NCBI RefSeq assembly: GCF_900155685.1
Contig: NZ_LT732547.1
Location: forward strand, 832,535 to 866,833
Reading direction: 5' to 3'
DNA length: 34,299 nucleotides
Source: Paenibacillus bouchesdurhonensis
GTDB taxonomy: Bacteria > Bacillota > Bacilli > Paenibacillales > Paenibacillaceae
Shown here: one piece after another, positions 1-7,768 of the stretch
Numbering within the stretch: position 1 is the stretch's first letter
Layout of the letters: each line of letters begins with the position of its first letter
The notes under the pieces: generated by a model
Told to the model about the DNA's origin: nothing
Databases searched by the model: none
The model's input: only the letters and a program-made list of their open reading frames with translations
Translations under genes and position numbers: made by a program

Positions 1-525
1 CGCGCGGCTACCCCCGAGCAGCGGCTGAAGCTGCTCGGATGGACGCGCGAGACGCTGCTCGCGGCGGTGTTTGCGGCATGGGCAGAGGCGAAGCCGCTGC
101 CCGATGCCGAAGAGGCCCTGCGCGCGGCGCTGGGGCCTCTGAAGGAGGAGGCCCGCGCCCGTTCGGGCGGGCCGAGCATCGCGGAGTGGCTTGCGGAGAT
201 GGCGGAGCAGGGCAGCATGCATGCGCCTGGCCCGCAGGTTCACGACGTCCAGATCCGACTGGACACCGTGGAGCCTCCGCCTTCGCCGCCCAGCACTCCA
301 GCGTCCTCCCGCTCAAAGAAACAAGCGGGCCCAGCCGTCAGCGCCACGGAGCCTCCGCCTTCAACGAAAGCTGCCTCCGCTGCGGCAGGTGCTCCGAGTA
401 CCGAGGCTTTGGCCAGGCTGCTCCCTGGGGTACGGGGAGCAGCCAAGGGACTAGGCCTCGTGCGCGAAGGCGCGATGAAACGGGCAGAGGAGCTGGCTCG
501 CACCTTGCGGAGCAAGCTGCGCTAA
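1..525 (+). CDS. 3' part of a GC-rich unknown protein (5' truncated)
   Basis: An open frame runs from the first base of the window to the TAA at 523-525, so the gene starts outside. About 174 residues are visible. The first ~60 are helical and rich in Ala, Glu and Leu; the middle (about residues 85-130) is a low-complexity Pro/Ser/Ala/Thr linker; the last ~45 are again helical and basic, ending TLRSKLR. The third codon positions are almost all G or C, which supports real coding. GC content is clearly higher than in the rest of the window. I recognise no domain. A GTG at 67 could be a start, but the frame is open upstream and no ribosome binding site precedes it, so truncation is preferred. 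Confidence 0.6.
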   Translation, partial: RAATPEQRLKLLGWTRETLLAAVFAAWAEAKPLPDAEEALRAALGPLKEEARARSGGPSIAEWLAEMAEQGSMHAPGPQVHDVQIRLDTVEPPPSPPSTPASSRSKKQAGPAVSATEPPPSTKAASAAAGAPSTEALARLLPGVRGAAKGLGLVREGAMKRAEELARTLRSKLR

Positions 526-724
526 GCGCGGACACAAGCTTTTAGGCTGCTCGTGGGCTGCCTGTCGCAACCTGCGTATCATCGCTTTTTAAAGCTGTGG
601 CTTTGGCTCTGCTGCGAACAACTCGATACTGCGTCCGCCTCTATACGATGCTTCACCGCCTAACCCGGGCCACCGTTATGCCGCTTGTGCTTCAAGCAGA
701 CTGCATGATGATGCCCGATAATAA

Positions 725-773
725 AAACAGGACAGCCGACCGAGGTGTAAATCCCTCTATGGCTGTCCTGTTT
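725..773. terminator. Bidirectional terminator hairpin
   Basis: Perfect 13-bp inverted repeat AAACAGGACAGCC / GGCTGTCCTGTTT around a 23-nt loop. Read on the minus strand it ends in a T-rich run and lies just past the relP stop; on the plus strand the T-run is short. The stretch 526-724 between the first gene and this hairpin holds no gene I can support. Confidence 0.8.
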
Positions 774-781
774 GCTCCCGG

Positions 782-1516
782 CTAGGGTAATGACGCACCG
801 GGCTCGGGAAGGGCGGCTTCGGCAGCGCCCATAATTTCCTTGCGCAGGCCATGCATCTTCTTATCGAGCGCATCGGCAGCCTTGGCTGCCTCCGTCAATT
901 CCCGAACGACATGAGCGGGTACCTGCTTGTCATATTTGTAGAACAGAATATGCTCCATGCTGGCCCAGAAATCCATGGCCAGCGTCCGCATTTGAATCTC
1001 CACCTTCATCCAGCGCTGCCCTTCGAATAGCGTCAGTGGAACCGCTACGATCACATGCAGGCTTTGGTATCCGTTGGGCTTCGGCTGCGCGATATAATCT
1101 TTAATCTCAATGATAGTAATATCTTCTCTATGACGCAGATGATCCAGCAGCTTGTAGATGTCCTTCACGAACGAGAAAACGATCCGCATGCCGGCGATAT
1201 CATGAATTTTATTCACCATATTATCAACGGTCATATCCAGACCTTTGCGTTCGAGCTTATCGAGTATGCTTTTCGGTTCCTTGATTCGAGTCTTGATATG
1301 CTCAATGGGGCTGTATCCATTATGAATTTTCCACTCGGTTTGAATCAGCTTAATCTTATTCTTCAGTTCATCCAGCGCGAGTTGGTATAGCGTAGGGAGC
1401 TTCTTCCATTCTTCCAGCTTACGCAGTTCATCATCTCCGACTTCCCACTGATATAATTCCCGCAAATCCAACTGATTTAACAGCGAGCTTTTATCATTTG
1501 CATCTACTCTGTCCAG
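782..1516 (-). CDS. relP: Small alarmone synthetase, RelP/YwaC type (SAS)
   Basis: Makes (p)ppGpp by moving pyrophosphate from ATP to GDP or GTP; acts in the cytosol during cell-wall or other stress. The RelA/SpoT synthetase domain fills the protein: SPIEHIKTRIK, DIAGMRIVFSFVKDIY, KPNGYQSLH (substrate loop), VEIQMRTLAMDFWASMEH (catalytic region with Glu and Gln). There is no HD hydrolase, TGS or ACT domain, as expected of a small synthetase. From memory of the sequences, similarity is closer to B. subtilis YwaC than YjbM. The first in-frame ATG/GTG/TTG is a TTG at 1471 with no good ribosome site; an AGGAG ends 9 nt before an in-frame CTG at 1516, which would add 15 residues (244 aa). I prefer the CTG start but 1471 is possible. 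It lies 84 nt downstream of the gene at 1601-1975 and may share its transcript. Confidence 0.9.
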   Translation of the reverse strand: MDRVDANDKSSLLNQLDLRELYQWEVGDDELRKLEEWKKLPTLYQLALDELKNKIKLIQTEWKIHNGYSPIEHIKTRIKEPKSILDKLERKGLDMTVDNMVNKIHDIAGMRIVFSFVKDIYKLLDHLRHREDITIIEIKDYIAQPKPNGYQSLHVIVAVPLTLFEGQRWMKVEIQMRTLAMDFWASMEHILFYKYDKQVPAHVVRELTEAAKAADALDKKMHGLRKEIMGAAEAALPEPGASLP

Positions 1517-1600
1517 GTTAATCTACTCCTAAATTTAAAAATTGTTCCGTGCCGCCCCTTTATTGTACCTTGAATAGCCTGACAAAATCAAAAAATGGGT

Positions 1601-1975
1601 TTATTTGTTTAGGGGGCTTTTTCCATTATAGCCGGGATCGTTATAATCGTGGTTTTGCAGTTTGCCGAGCACGCCCAAGCGGATAATCGTCCTTCGCGCA
1701 TGCTCGTCGCCATACTGGTATAACAACGTGTATAGCTCGATCATTCGATCGTTGAATTGCTCTGTTGCTGCATCATGATCTGCGGATTTATAAGGTACGG
1801 GAGCGCGTCTGAATGTGTAAATATCTTCCTCTGACAGCTCGGCCATTTTATCGTTTAATTTGACGAGATCCTCCTCATCCAAAAGAACTCTGAATTCCGC
1901 AGAATCTTGGTTCGGCGCTTCCTGGATGATGCGGTGAGCGACAGATACATAATAGGGCTTCTTTCCTGTTTTCAT
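1601..1975 (-). CDS. Small hypothetical protein (124 aa)
   Basis: Start ATG preceded by GGAGGGG with an 8-nt gap. The product is soluble and acidic, with no signal peptide or membrane segment. The N-terminus is basic (MKTGKKPYYVSVAHRII), followed by a charged region with LLDEEDLVKLNDKMAELSEED and a helical middle (NDRMIELYTLLYQYGDEHARRTI). The C-terminus is Asn/Gly-rich. I do not recognise the family. It precedes relP on the same strand with no terminator in the 84-nt gap, so co-transcription is plausible. Confidence 0.75.
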   Translation of the reverse strand: MKTGKKPYYVSVAHRIIQEAPNQDSAEFRVLLDEEDLVKLNDKMAELSEEDIYTFRRAPVPYKSADHDAATEQFNDRMIELYTLLYQYGDEHARRTIIRLGVLGKLQNHDYNDPGYNGKSPLNK

Positions 1976-2217
1976 CCGGATTTCCCCTCCAACCTGAATT
2001 TCTTATTATTATTGTCTTTATACACAGCGGCTTCGCGGCTGAATCAAGGGGGATGATCAGGGATTTTCACTAGCCTGTTAAATCTGTTATGATAATTACG
2101 ATTTCATAGGCAGCAAGTTTGTTTAATACTGAAAAGATACAGGCAAGTATTCCCGATTGGCGGGACAATATAATTCTAATTACATCAGGAAGTTTATGAA
2201 CACGGGAGGAGTATGTC

Positions 2218-2949
2218 ATGAAATTTTTGCAGCGGATTAAGGATGGTGCGGGCAAAGTGACCGATAAGGCGCAAAATGCCGTCGAGATCGGACGATTGAA
2301 CACACAGATTAATAATATTGAGCGTGAAATGGACTTATATTTTCAAAGAATGGGTGAAGTGTTCTACGAAGGATACCGAAATAAAGATATGTCGCAGGCC
2401 GAAAAGGAAATGGTCGATTTAGCCAAAACCTGCGATCTGCTCGCCGAGGAGCGGGATGAGATTCGGGGGAAAATTGCCGAGCTCAAAAATGAGCGCCTGT
2501 GCGGCGCCTGCAGCAAAGCGGTTACGGAAGAGGCATTATTCTGCCAGTATTGTGGACATAAGCTGAAGAAGGAAGCTAAGCCTGCCCCTACGCACTTCGA
2601 TGAGGAAGAGTCTGAGGCCGCGCAAGAGCCGGTAAGCGATCCGCTGGTGCTGCTGGAAGAAAGTGCGCTCTTTGCTTCTTTGGGACAGGAAGAACCGGTC
2701 GTGGCCGAGACTAGCGAGCGAGTTGATCCCGAGGAGGAAGAACGGCGGCTGCGCGAGCTTGAACGGGAGCGGGAACGCCAGGAGGAGCTGGATCGGCGCA
2801 TTCGAACCTGGAAGGAGAACGTGAAGATAACGGATCATGTGGCTGCGGCGAAGGAATCTCTGCGAGGTGAATCGACCTGTCAAATTTGTTCGGCGGTGCT
2901 GGTGAAAGGAACGAAATGGTGCCCGCACTGCGGCTCCGAGCAAATTTAA
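2218..2949 (+). CDS. Coiled-coil protein with two zinc ribbons
   Basis: 243 residues. Residues 1-93 form a long amphipathic coiled coil. Residues 95-112 carry a zinc ribbon (CGAC ... CQYC; Cys 95, 98, 109, 112). Then comes an acidic, disordered linker, a second highly charged helix (RRLRELERERERQEEL), and a second ribbon at the C-terminus (CQIC ... CPHC; Cys 221, 224, 235, 238). No signal peptide or membrane segment. GGGAGGAG lies 8-9 nt upstream of the ATG. Zinc-ribbon plus coiled-coil proteins of this kind are common in Firmicutes and generally uncharacterised. The N-terminal and C-terminal ribbons could bind partner proteins or nucleic acid, but nothing here decides this. Confidence 0.85.
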   Translation: MKFLQRIKDGAGKVTDKAQNAVEIGRLNTQINNIEREMDLYFQRMGEVFYEGYRNKDMSQAEKEMVDLAKTCDLLAEERDEIRGKIAELKNERLCGACSKAVTEEALFCQYCGHKLKKEAKPAPTHFDEEESEAAQEPVSDPLVLLEESALFASLGQEEPVVAETSERVDPEEEERRLRELERERERQEELDRRIRTWKENVKITDHVAAAKESLRGESTCQICSAVLVKGTKWCPHCGSEQI

Positions 2950-3071
2950 AGAGCGGAGCGTATGGGAGTAAACGGAATGGCTGTAAGTGAAAGTTCACGG
3001 AGTTGTTATAAATGGTGCCTTCCGAATGGGCATTTGAACCGTAGTAAATAGTAGGCGCCACGAAAAATGCC

Positions 3072-3114
3072 GGCACGGAGGTATACGGAAAGCTAGACCC
3101 GGTACCGCCGTGCC
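3072..3114 (+). terminator. Strong hairpin after the zinc-ribbon gene
   Basis: Inverted repeat GGCACGG / CCGTGCC with an inner continuation GGTA...CGG / CCG..TACC. Located 120 nt past the stop at 2949 and followed by a weakly T-rich stretch (ACTATTTT). It may end transcription of the upstream gene. Confidence 0.5.
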
Positions 3115-3207
3115 TGAACTATTTTGGCCGAATGCGGACGGTGACTGTAGGGAAAACTATAATAGCGCCTCTGCTTACTATGACTATTTTTTAGGAGTGT
3201 GGACATC

Positions 3208-3513
3208 GTGGAATGCATCGTTCATTTTGAAGTGCAATATAAGCAGGAGACAAAGGAGCTTCGCGGACTGATATTTTTGGATGAGGGGAAGACGCCGACG
3301 GAGAAGGATTTTCTGCTGATGTTTGAAGATATGGGGTACAAGCTGAGGCTTACCGATCAAGAGAATTTGGTGTTTACGCCGATCGTGCCGAGCTCTGAAT
3401 ACCAGAAAATCCGGATACGCCGTCTTGATACGGGAGAAGAGAGCTATCAGGAAGATGGGGAGCTGAAGTCGCTCATCTCGAATCTGCTCCCGAAGGATTC
3501 TAGACCGATCTAG
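3208..3513 (+). CDS. Small hypothetical protein (about 101 aa)
   Basis: An AGGAG at 3193-3197 fits the GTG at 3208 (10-nt gap) better than the GTG at 3199, which is only one base away. The product is a soluble, acidic protein of mixed beta/alpha character (CIVHFEVQYKQETKELRGLIFLDEG, then FLLMFEDMGYKLRLTD, ending in LLPKDSRPI). No cysteine motif, no membrane segment, no recognised domain. A TATAAT at 3158-3163 could be its -10 box, but no good -35 is visible. Confidence 0.7.
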   Translation: MECIVHFEVQYKQETKELRGLIFLDEGKTPTEKDFLLMFEDMGYKLRLTDQENLVFTPIVPSSEYQKIRIRRLDTGEESYQEDGELKSLISNLLPKDSRPI

Positions 3514-3561
3514 AAGTTTGTCTTATCTGCGTCGGATCGATTAATTTGCAAAATATTTATG

Positions 3562-3596
3562 CAATCCACGAAATACCTCTTTATTTCTATGGATTG
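3562..3596 (+). terminator. Interrupted hairpin between the small gene and the riboswitch
   Basis: CAATCCA (3562-3568) pairs with TGGATTG (3590-3596); inside it GAAATA (3570-3575) pairs with TATTTC (3582-3587). It is followed by TTTGAGTT, so it is a weak terminator candidate for the gene ending at 3513. It overlaps the region where the -35 of the xpt promoter should lie. Confidence 0.45.
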
Positions 3597-3653
3597 TTTG
3601 AGTTATACTACTAATCATTGCATAGACAGTTTTCGACAATAATCTTCATCAAT

Positions 3654-3723
3654 TTCTCGTATATGTGCAGGAATCGGCCTGCATGTCTCTACCTGATCAC
3701 CGGAAATGATCGGACTACGGGGA
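3654..3723 (+). promoter_or_regulatory. Purine riboswitch aptamer, guanine class
   Basis: All parts of the purine aptamer can be placed. P1: TTCTCGT (3654-3660) with ACGGGGA (3717-3723). J1/2: ATATG. P2: TGCAGG with CCTGCA. J2/3: TCTCTACC. P3: TGATCA with TGATCG, closed by loop CCGGAAA. J3/1: GACTAC. The specificity base in J3/1 is C, as in guanine/hypoxanthine-binding members, not T as in adenine members. A possible -10 box TATACT lies at 3604-3609. The switch controls xpt-pbuX directly downstream through the terminator at 3833-3857. Confidence 0.95.
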
Positions 3724-3832
3724 GAATTCGAATTGTCGTACTGGCGACGGTTAGTTGGTGTTATTGTTTTTGACCGGAGCTTGGTATGCCAATGCCCTGA
3801 ATGGGTGAATTCTGCCATGAAGTCCTTTTCTC

Positions 3833-3857
3833 AGCCTTGGGAACTGGGCTTTTTTTT
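3833..3857 (+). terminator. Riboswitch-controlled terminator
   Basis: AGCC / GGCT stem with a following run of eight T (3850-3857), between the purine aptamer and xpt. In this riboswitch class ligand binding favours the terminator, so high guanine would shut off purine salvage. Confidence 0.75.
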
Positions 3858-3877
3858 ATTCTCGAATGGAATAATGA

Positions 3878-4504
<627 letters not shown>

Positions 4505-4577
4505 TTATATCCAGAGCTATAGATTGGTAACCATAGATTAGCAGAACAGATACTACCTGGGGAGGAACTAGATTTAT

Positions 4578-5906
4578 ATGGAGCGGGAAGCCATCTTTCA
4601 AAAAAATAGACATCCAATCAAAACGTTATCACTAGGAATTCAGCATGTTCTGGCGATGTATGCAGGAGCGATTATCGTACCGCTGATTGTCGGAAATGCA
4701 TTAAATCTTACTCATGAGCAGCTCACTTATTTGATCGCTATCGATCTTCTGGCCTGCGGCGTAGCGACGCTGCTGCAGGTGTGGGGCAACCGCTTCTTCG
4801 GAATCGGCCTGCCGGTTATGCTCGGCTGTGCATTTCAGGCAGTTTCGCCGATGATCGCGATCGGTCTGACCGATGGCATGGGCGTATCGGCGATTTACGG
4901 CGCGATTATTGCATCGGGACTATTTGTATTCCTGTTCTCGGGCTTGTTCGGTAAATTGATTGCTTTGTTTCCGCCGGTCGTAACAGGTTCTGTGGTGACG
5001 ATTATCGGGGTGACCCTGATTCCGGTAGCTTTGACCGATCTCGGGGGCGGAAATCCAGGAACCAATCCAGACTTTGGAAGCCCCTTGAACTTGTCGCTGG
5101 GCTTTGGAGTTTTGCTGTTCATTATACTGATGAATCGCTATGCCAAAGGATTTCTACGCTCCATATCCGTATTGATTGGACTAGTTGTCGGAACGCTTGT
5201 CGCCGGATTTGTTGGCGGCGTCAACTTGCAGCCGCTCCAGGAAGCGAGCTGGTTCCACACGCCTCAGCTGTTCTACTTCGGGCCGCCCACTTTCCATGTG
5301 TCGGCCATCCTGACGATGATTTTGGTTGCGATCGTTAGTGTCGCTGAATCGACAGGCGTATTTATGGCGCTCGGTAAAATTGTGGATAAAGACATTACGT
5401 CGAAGGATTTGGCTCGCGGTTACCGGGCTGAGGGATTGGCGATTGTTCTGGGTGGCCTATTCAACTCGTTCCCTTACACGACATATTCCCAAAATGTAGG
5501 ACTGATCCAAATGAGCCGGGTGAAAACCCGGGATGTTATTGCGGTAGCCGGCGGCCTGCTGGTTTTAATCGGATTTGTGCCGAAAATCGCTGCATTGACT
5601 CAGCTCGTCCCGCCGTCCGTTCTAGGCGGCGCTATGATTGCGCTATTTGGGCTGGTGCTGTCCTCGGGGATTCGCATGCTTGGGGATCAGGTGGATCTCA
5701 ACCGTCATGAGAACCTGCTGATTATCGCCTGCTCTGTAGGCATGGGGCTGGGCGTTACGGTTGTGCCAGATATTTTCCACCGTGTGCCGGAGTGGCTTCG
5801 TATTCTCGTCGACAATGGCATTGTCGCAGGCAGCTTTACCGCCATCGTGATGAATCTATTGTTCAACGGACTTAAAGGTCATAAAGCGAAAGAAGCATCC
5901 GAATAA
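4578..5906 (+). CDS. pbuX: Xanthine permease (NAT family)
   Basis: A 442-residue proton-coupled xanthine importer of the nucleobase-ascorbate transporter family, with about 12-14 membrane segments. Family marks: LGIQHVLAMYAG in the first segment, the ESTGVF loop, and the NAT signature region SQNVGLIQMSRVKTRDV. It supplies xanthine to Xpt. GGGGAGG is found about 13 nt before the ATG. A strong terminator follows at 5939-5976. Confidence 0.96.
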   Translation: MEREAIFQKNRHPIKTLSLGIQHVLAMYAGAIIVPLIVGNALNLTHEQLTYLIAIDLLACGVATLLQVWGNRFFGIGLPVMLGCAFQAVSPMIAIGLTDGMGVSAIYGAIIASGLFVFLFSGLFGKLIALFPPVVTGSVVTIIGVTLIPVALTDLGGGNPGTNPDFGSPLNLSLGFGVLLFIILMNRYAKGFLRSISVLIGLVVGTLVAGFVGGVNLQPLQEASWFHTPQLFYFGPPTFHVSAILTMILVAIVSVAESTGVFMALGKIVDKDITSKDLARGYRAEGLAIVLGGLFNSFPYTTYSQNVGLIQMSRVKTRDVIAVAGGLLVLIGFVPKIAALTQLVPPSVLGGAMIALFGLVLSSGIRMLGDQVDLNRHENLLIIACSVGMGLGVTVVPDIFHRVPEWLRILVDNGIVAGSFTAIVMNLLFNGLKGHKAKEASE

Positions 5907-5938
5907 TAGGGGCTCCTGTGCTTTTTTGGAGTGAGATC

Positions 5939-5979
5939 AAACGGTGATCAGGCCTGGAGCAGGCTTGATCACCGTTTTA
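5939..5979 (+). terminator. Rho-independent terminator of xpt-pbuX
   Basis: AACGGTGATCA / TGATCACCGTT stem extended by GCCTG / CAGGC, then TTTTATT. It sits between convergent genes and could also work weakly on the minus strand. The remaining 5980-6140 holds only spurious short frames. Confidence 0.9.
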
Positions 5980-6140
5980 TTGTCGATCTGGAGTATGGGA
6001 TTTAACGCTTAAGGAGGCAATGTAGAAGGACAGCTGCATATGTGCAGGATTATAAACGATAGTGGCCATTGGGATAGGGAGGAACTGCTTATATATGAAA
6101 TCATCTTTGTTACATATGGGATGGCTGAGCAAGTCTAAAT

Positions 6141-6479
6141 CTACATTCGGTTCAGCTGCCGTTCGGCGAGTTCGCCGATCCAGGGCAGCTTGAGCCATTT
6201 GCCTTGCAGCGACGCGAGCATAAGAATAAGCCACAGCGCGATGCCCAGCGCGTTCAGCAGCATACCCACCACAATGCCGATCAATGGAAGAAATCCGGCG
6301 GCAGCATGGGCGATCATTAATCCGGCAAATAATATTACGGATTGCAGCGCATGAAAGAGGACAAAGCGGCTTCTTTTCTCCGCCACAAGAAAAATGACAC
6401 CGCCAACAAAAGCGAACAGATAACATAAAAATGCGGCTACATTCTCATAAAGACCCGTAGAAGATTTGAAGGGGGACAT
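6141..6479 (-). CDS. DUF4870-type small membrane protein
   Basis: 112 residues with three to four hydrophobic segments: NVAAFLCYLFAFVGGVIFL, FVLFHALQSVILFAGLMIAH and LIGIVVGMLLNALGIALWLIL. The layout (first helix, a KRSRFVLFHALQS-type motif, two more helices, short polar tail) matches DUF4870/Tic20-like proteins, whose role is unknown. The ribosome site before the ATG is weak. It is transcribed toward pbuX and away from the PadR gene. Confidence 0.8.
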   Translation of the reverse strand: MSPFKSSTGLYENVAAFLCYLFAFVGGVIFLVAEKRSRFVLFHALQSVILFAGLMIAHAAAGFLPLIGIVVGMLLNALGIALWLILMLASLQGKWLKLPWIGELAERQLNRM

Positions 6480-6575
6480 CGGTACCTACCTACTTTCCGT
6501 CAACAGATGAAGGGAAGGGGCTTGTTCCCTGTCTCAATAGTCAGTGTATGACGAGCCTCTTCTGTACAGAACATA

Positions 6576-6605
6576 TTGACTTTGAAAATCGCCTTAAAGT
6601 ATACT
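6576..6605 (+). promoter_or_regulatory. SigA-type promoter of the padR operon
   Basis: TTGACT, 18-nt spacer, TATACT. The -10 box is part of the perfect 8-bp palindrome AGTATACT (6598-6605), a possible site for self-repression by the PadR product. Confidence 0.7.
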
Positions 6606-6615
6606 ATGTTACAAT

Positions 6616-6694
6616 GCAAGGTAGTTAAAGAAACGTATTTATTCCTTGTACCGATATCTATATATCCAAGGAGAGCGTTACCCAACTAGCTTGC
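6616..6694 (+). other. Three-tier structured 5' leader before the PadR gene
   Basis: Outer stem GCAAGGTAGTT (6616-6626) with AACTAGCTTGC (6684-6694), one mismatch; middle stem AACG (6632-6635) with CGTT (6676-6679); inner stem TCCTTG (6643-6648) with CAAGGA (6667-6672). The three pairs are nested in order and lie just after the predicted transcription start and before the ribosome site. The inner 3' arm contains AAGGAG. It resembles no riboswitch class I know. Confidence 0.45.
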
Positions 6695-6722
6695 ATAGCA
6701 ATATAGAATGGAGAAATGCAGG

Positions 6723-7088
6723 ATGACAACCTACAGCCAGATGTTGAAGGGTATTTTGGAGGGCTGTATATTGGCCTTGATGGAGGATAAGGAGATTTAT
6801 GGCTATGAGTTATCGACGCTGCTGGAGCAGTCGGGCTTAACGTTTGTCAGCGAAGGAAGCATTTATCCGCTGCTTCTGCGGATGCAGAAGGAGGAAATGA
6901 TTCACGGCGAATTGCGCCAAGACGGTGTGTCAGGTGGGCCGCCCCGCAAATATTACAGACTCACGGACAAGGGTGCTGAGACTCTGCGGCAATTCCGTAA
7001 ATCTTGGCATGGGCTGCGGCAAAGCGTGGATCACGTACTATCGAAGGGAGAGAATGGCCATGAAGATGAAGATCAAGGAATTCGCTGA
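6723..7088 (+). CDS. PadR-family transcriptional regulator
   Basis: About 121 residues, winged helix-turn-helix: MLKGILEGCILALMEDKEIYGYEL (recognition scaffold), GSIYPLLLRMQKEEMI (wing-adjacent helix with the family's S-I-Y-P-L-L motif), then GGPPRKYYRLTDKG (wing). The ATG at 6723 is preceded by GGAG with a 9-nt gap; the ATG at 6708 has no site. The 3' end overlaps the next gene by 29 nt, indicating translational coupling. PadR genes are often paired with a small membrane protein and repress their own operon; the ligand cannot be told from sequence. Confidence 0.92.
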   Translation: MTTYSQMLKGILEGCILALMEDKEIYGYELSTLLEQSGLTFVSEGSIYPLLLRMQKEEMIHGELRQDGVSGGPPRKYYRLTDKGAETLRQFRKSWHGLRQSVDHVLSKGENGHEDEDQGIR

Positions 7089-7731
7089 AGAGACCAATCG
7101 GCTAAGAGCGCAAATGACCCCAGAAAATGAGGAGTATTTCGGTAATTTGGTCGTTTATTTACGCTCTAGCCGAATCGCTCAAGACAAAGTGGAGGAGCTG
7201 CTGCTGGAAACGGCTCAACATCTAATGGAAGCTCAGCGCGATGGGAAGACAGCTAGAGAAGTTTTTGGAGAGAATCCAGAGAAGTATTTTCAAGAGCTGA
7301 TTGAACATTTGCCTAAGCAAAGCATTGGTGAGAAAATCTCAAACTACGTAATGATTCCTTGGATTGCTCTGACTTGGATGTTTGCGGTGCACGCCTTGTT
7401 TGGCTTTATTTCCATCGTGTTCGGCGCCAAGCCGGGACTATTTAATCGCATAAGCCTATTCTCCATATTGATGCTTGCATTTGCCTCGATTGCCGTCATT
7501 GAGATCGTGCTTAGAATCCTGAAGCGGGAAAGCGTCAAAAAAGGCGAAAAGGGCTCCGTATTCAATATGAAAATTATCGCGGTATATTTGGGCTTCATGC
7601 TTGCGGTCATATTATCTGCGATTTATTTGCATGATAAGCTGCCCACGTTCGAGGTGGCGCCCTGGCTCAGTCTGTTGTTGTTCGCTGTAGGGCTGGCCGG
7701 TCAGAAATTTATTTTCCTGCGAGACCATTAA
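7060..7731 (+). CDS. Membrane protein partner of PadR (DUF1129-like)
   Basis: 223 residues from the ATG at 7060, which has GGGAG 9 nt upstream. Residues 1-90 are a charged helical cytosolic region (EEYFGNLVVYLRSSRIAQDKVEELLLE ... VFGENPEKYFQELI), followed by four to five membrane helices ending in FIFLRDH. The N-terminal part is the pattern seen in DUF1129/DUF1700-like proteins next to PadR regulators, where it may sense or sequester. Overlaps padR by 29 nt; converges on ugtP with only 17 nt between stops. Family naming is tentative. Confidence 0.8.
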   Translation: MKMKIKEFAEETNRLRAQMTPENEEYFGNLVVYLRSSRIAQDKVEELLLETAQHLMEAQRDGKTAREVFGENPEKYFQELIEHLPKQSIGEKISNYVMIPWIALTWMFAVHALFGFISIVFGAKPGLFNRISLFSILMLAFASIAVIEIVLRILKRESVKKGEKGSVFNMKIIAVYLGFMLAVILSAIYLHDKLPTFEVAPWLSLLLFAVGLAGQKFIFLRDH

Positions 7732-7732
7732 T

Positions 7733-7768
7733 GCCATTCCTCTTATCGCTACAGTACGAGTGAATGGC
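7733..7768. repeat. Inverted repeat between convergent genes
   Basis: GCCATTC (7733-7739) with GAATGGC (7762-7768), overlapping the ugtP stop. No T-run on either strand, so terminator function is doubtful. Confidence 0.35.

Noticed and set aside
39..545. 168-aa plus-strand frame overlapping the first gene
   Set aside because: Shifted frame of the GC-rich gene at 1-525, which has the clear G/C bias at third positions; Cys/Arg/Gly-rich product looks random.
597..785. 62-aa frame
   Set aside because: Runs through the terminator at 725-773 and has no ribosome site.
6925..7059. N-terminal extension of the DUF1129-like protein
   Set aside because: It lies within padR in another frame; the ribosome site and start at 7060 explain the gene.
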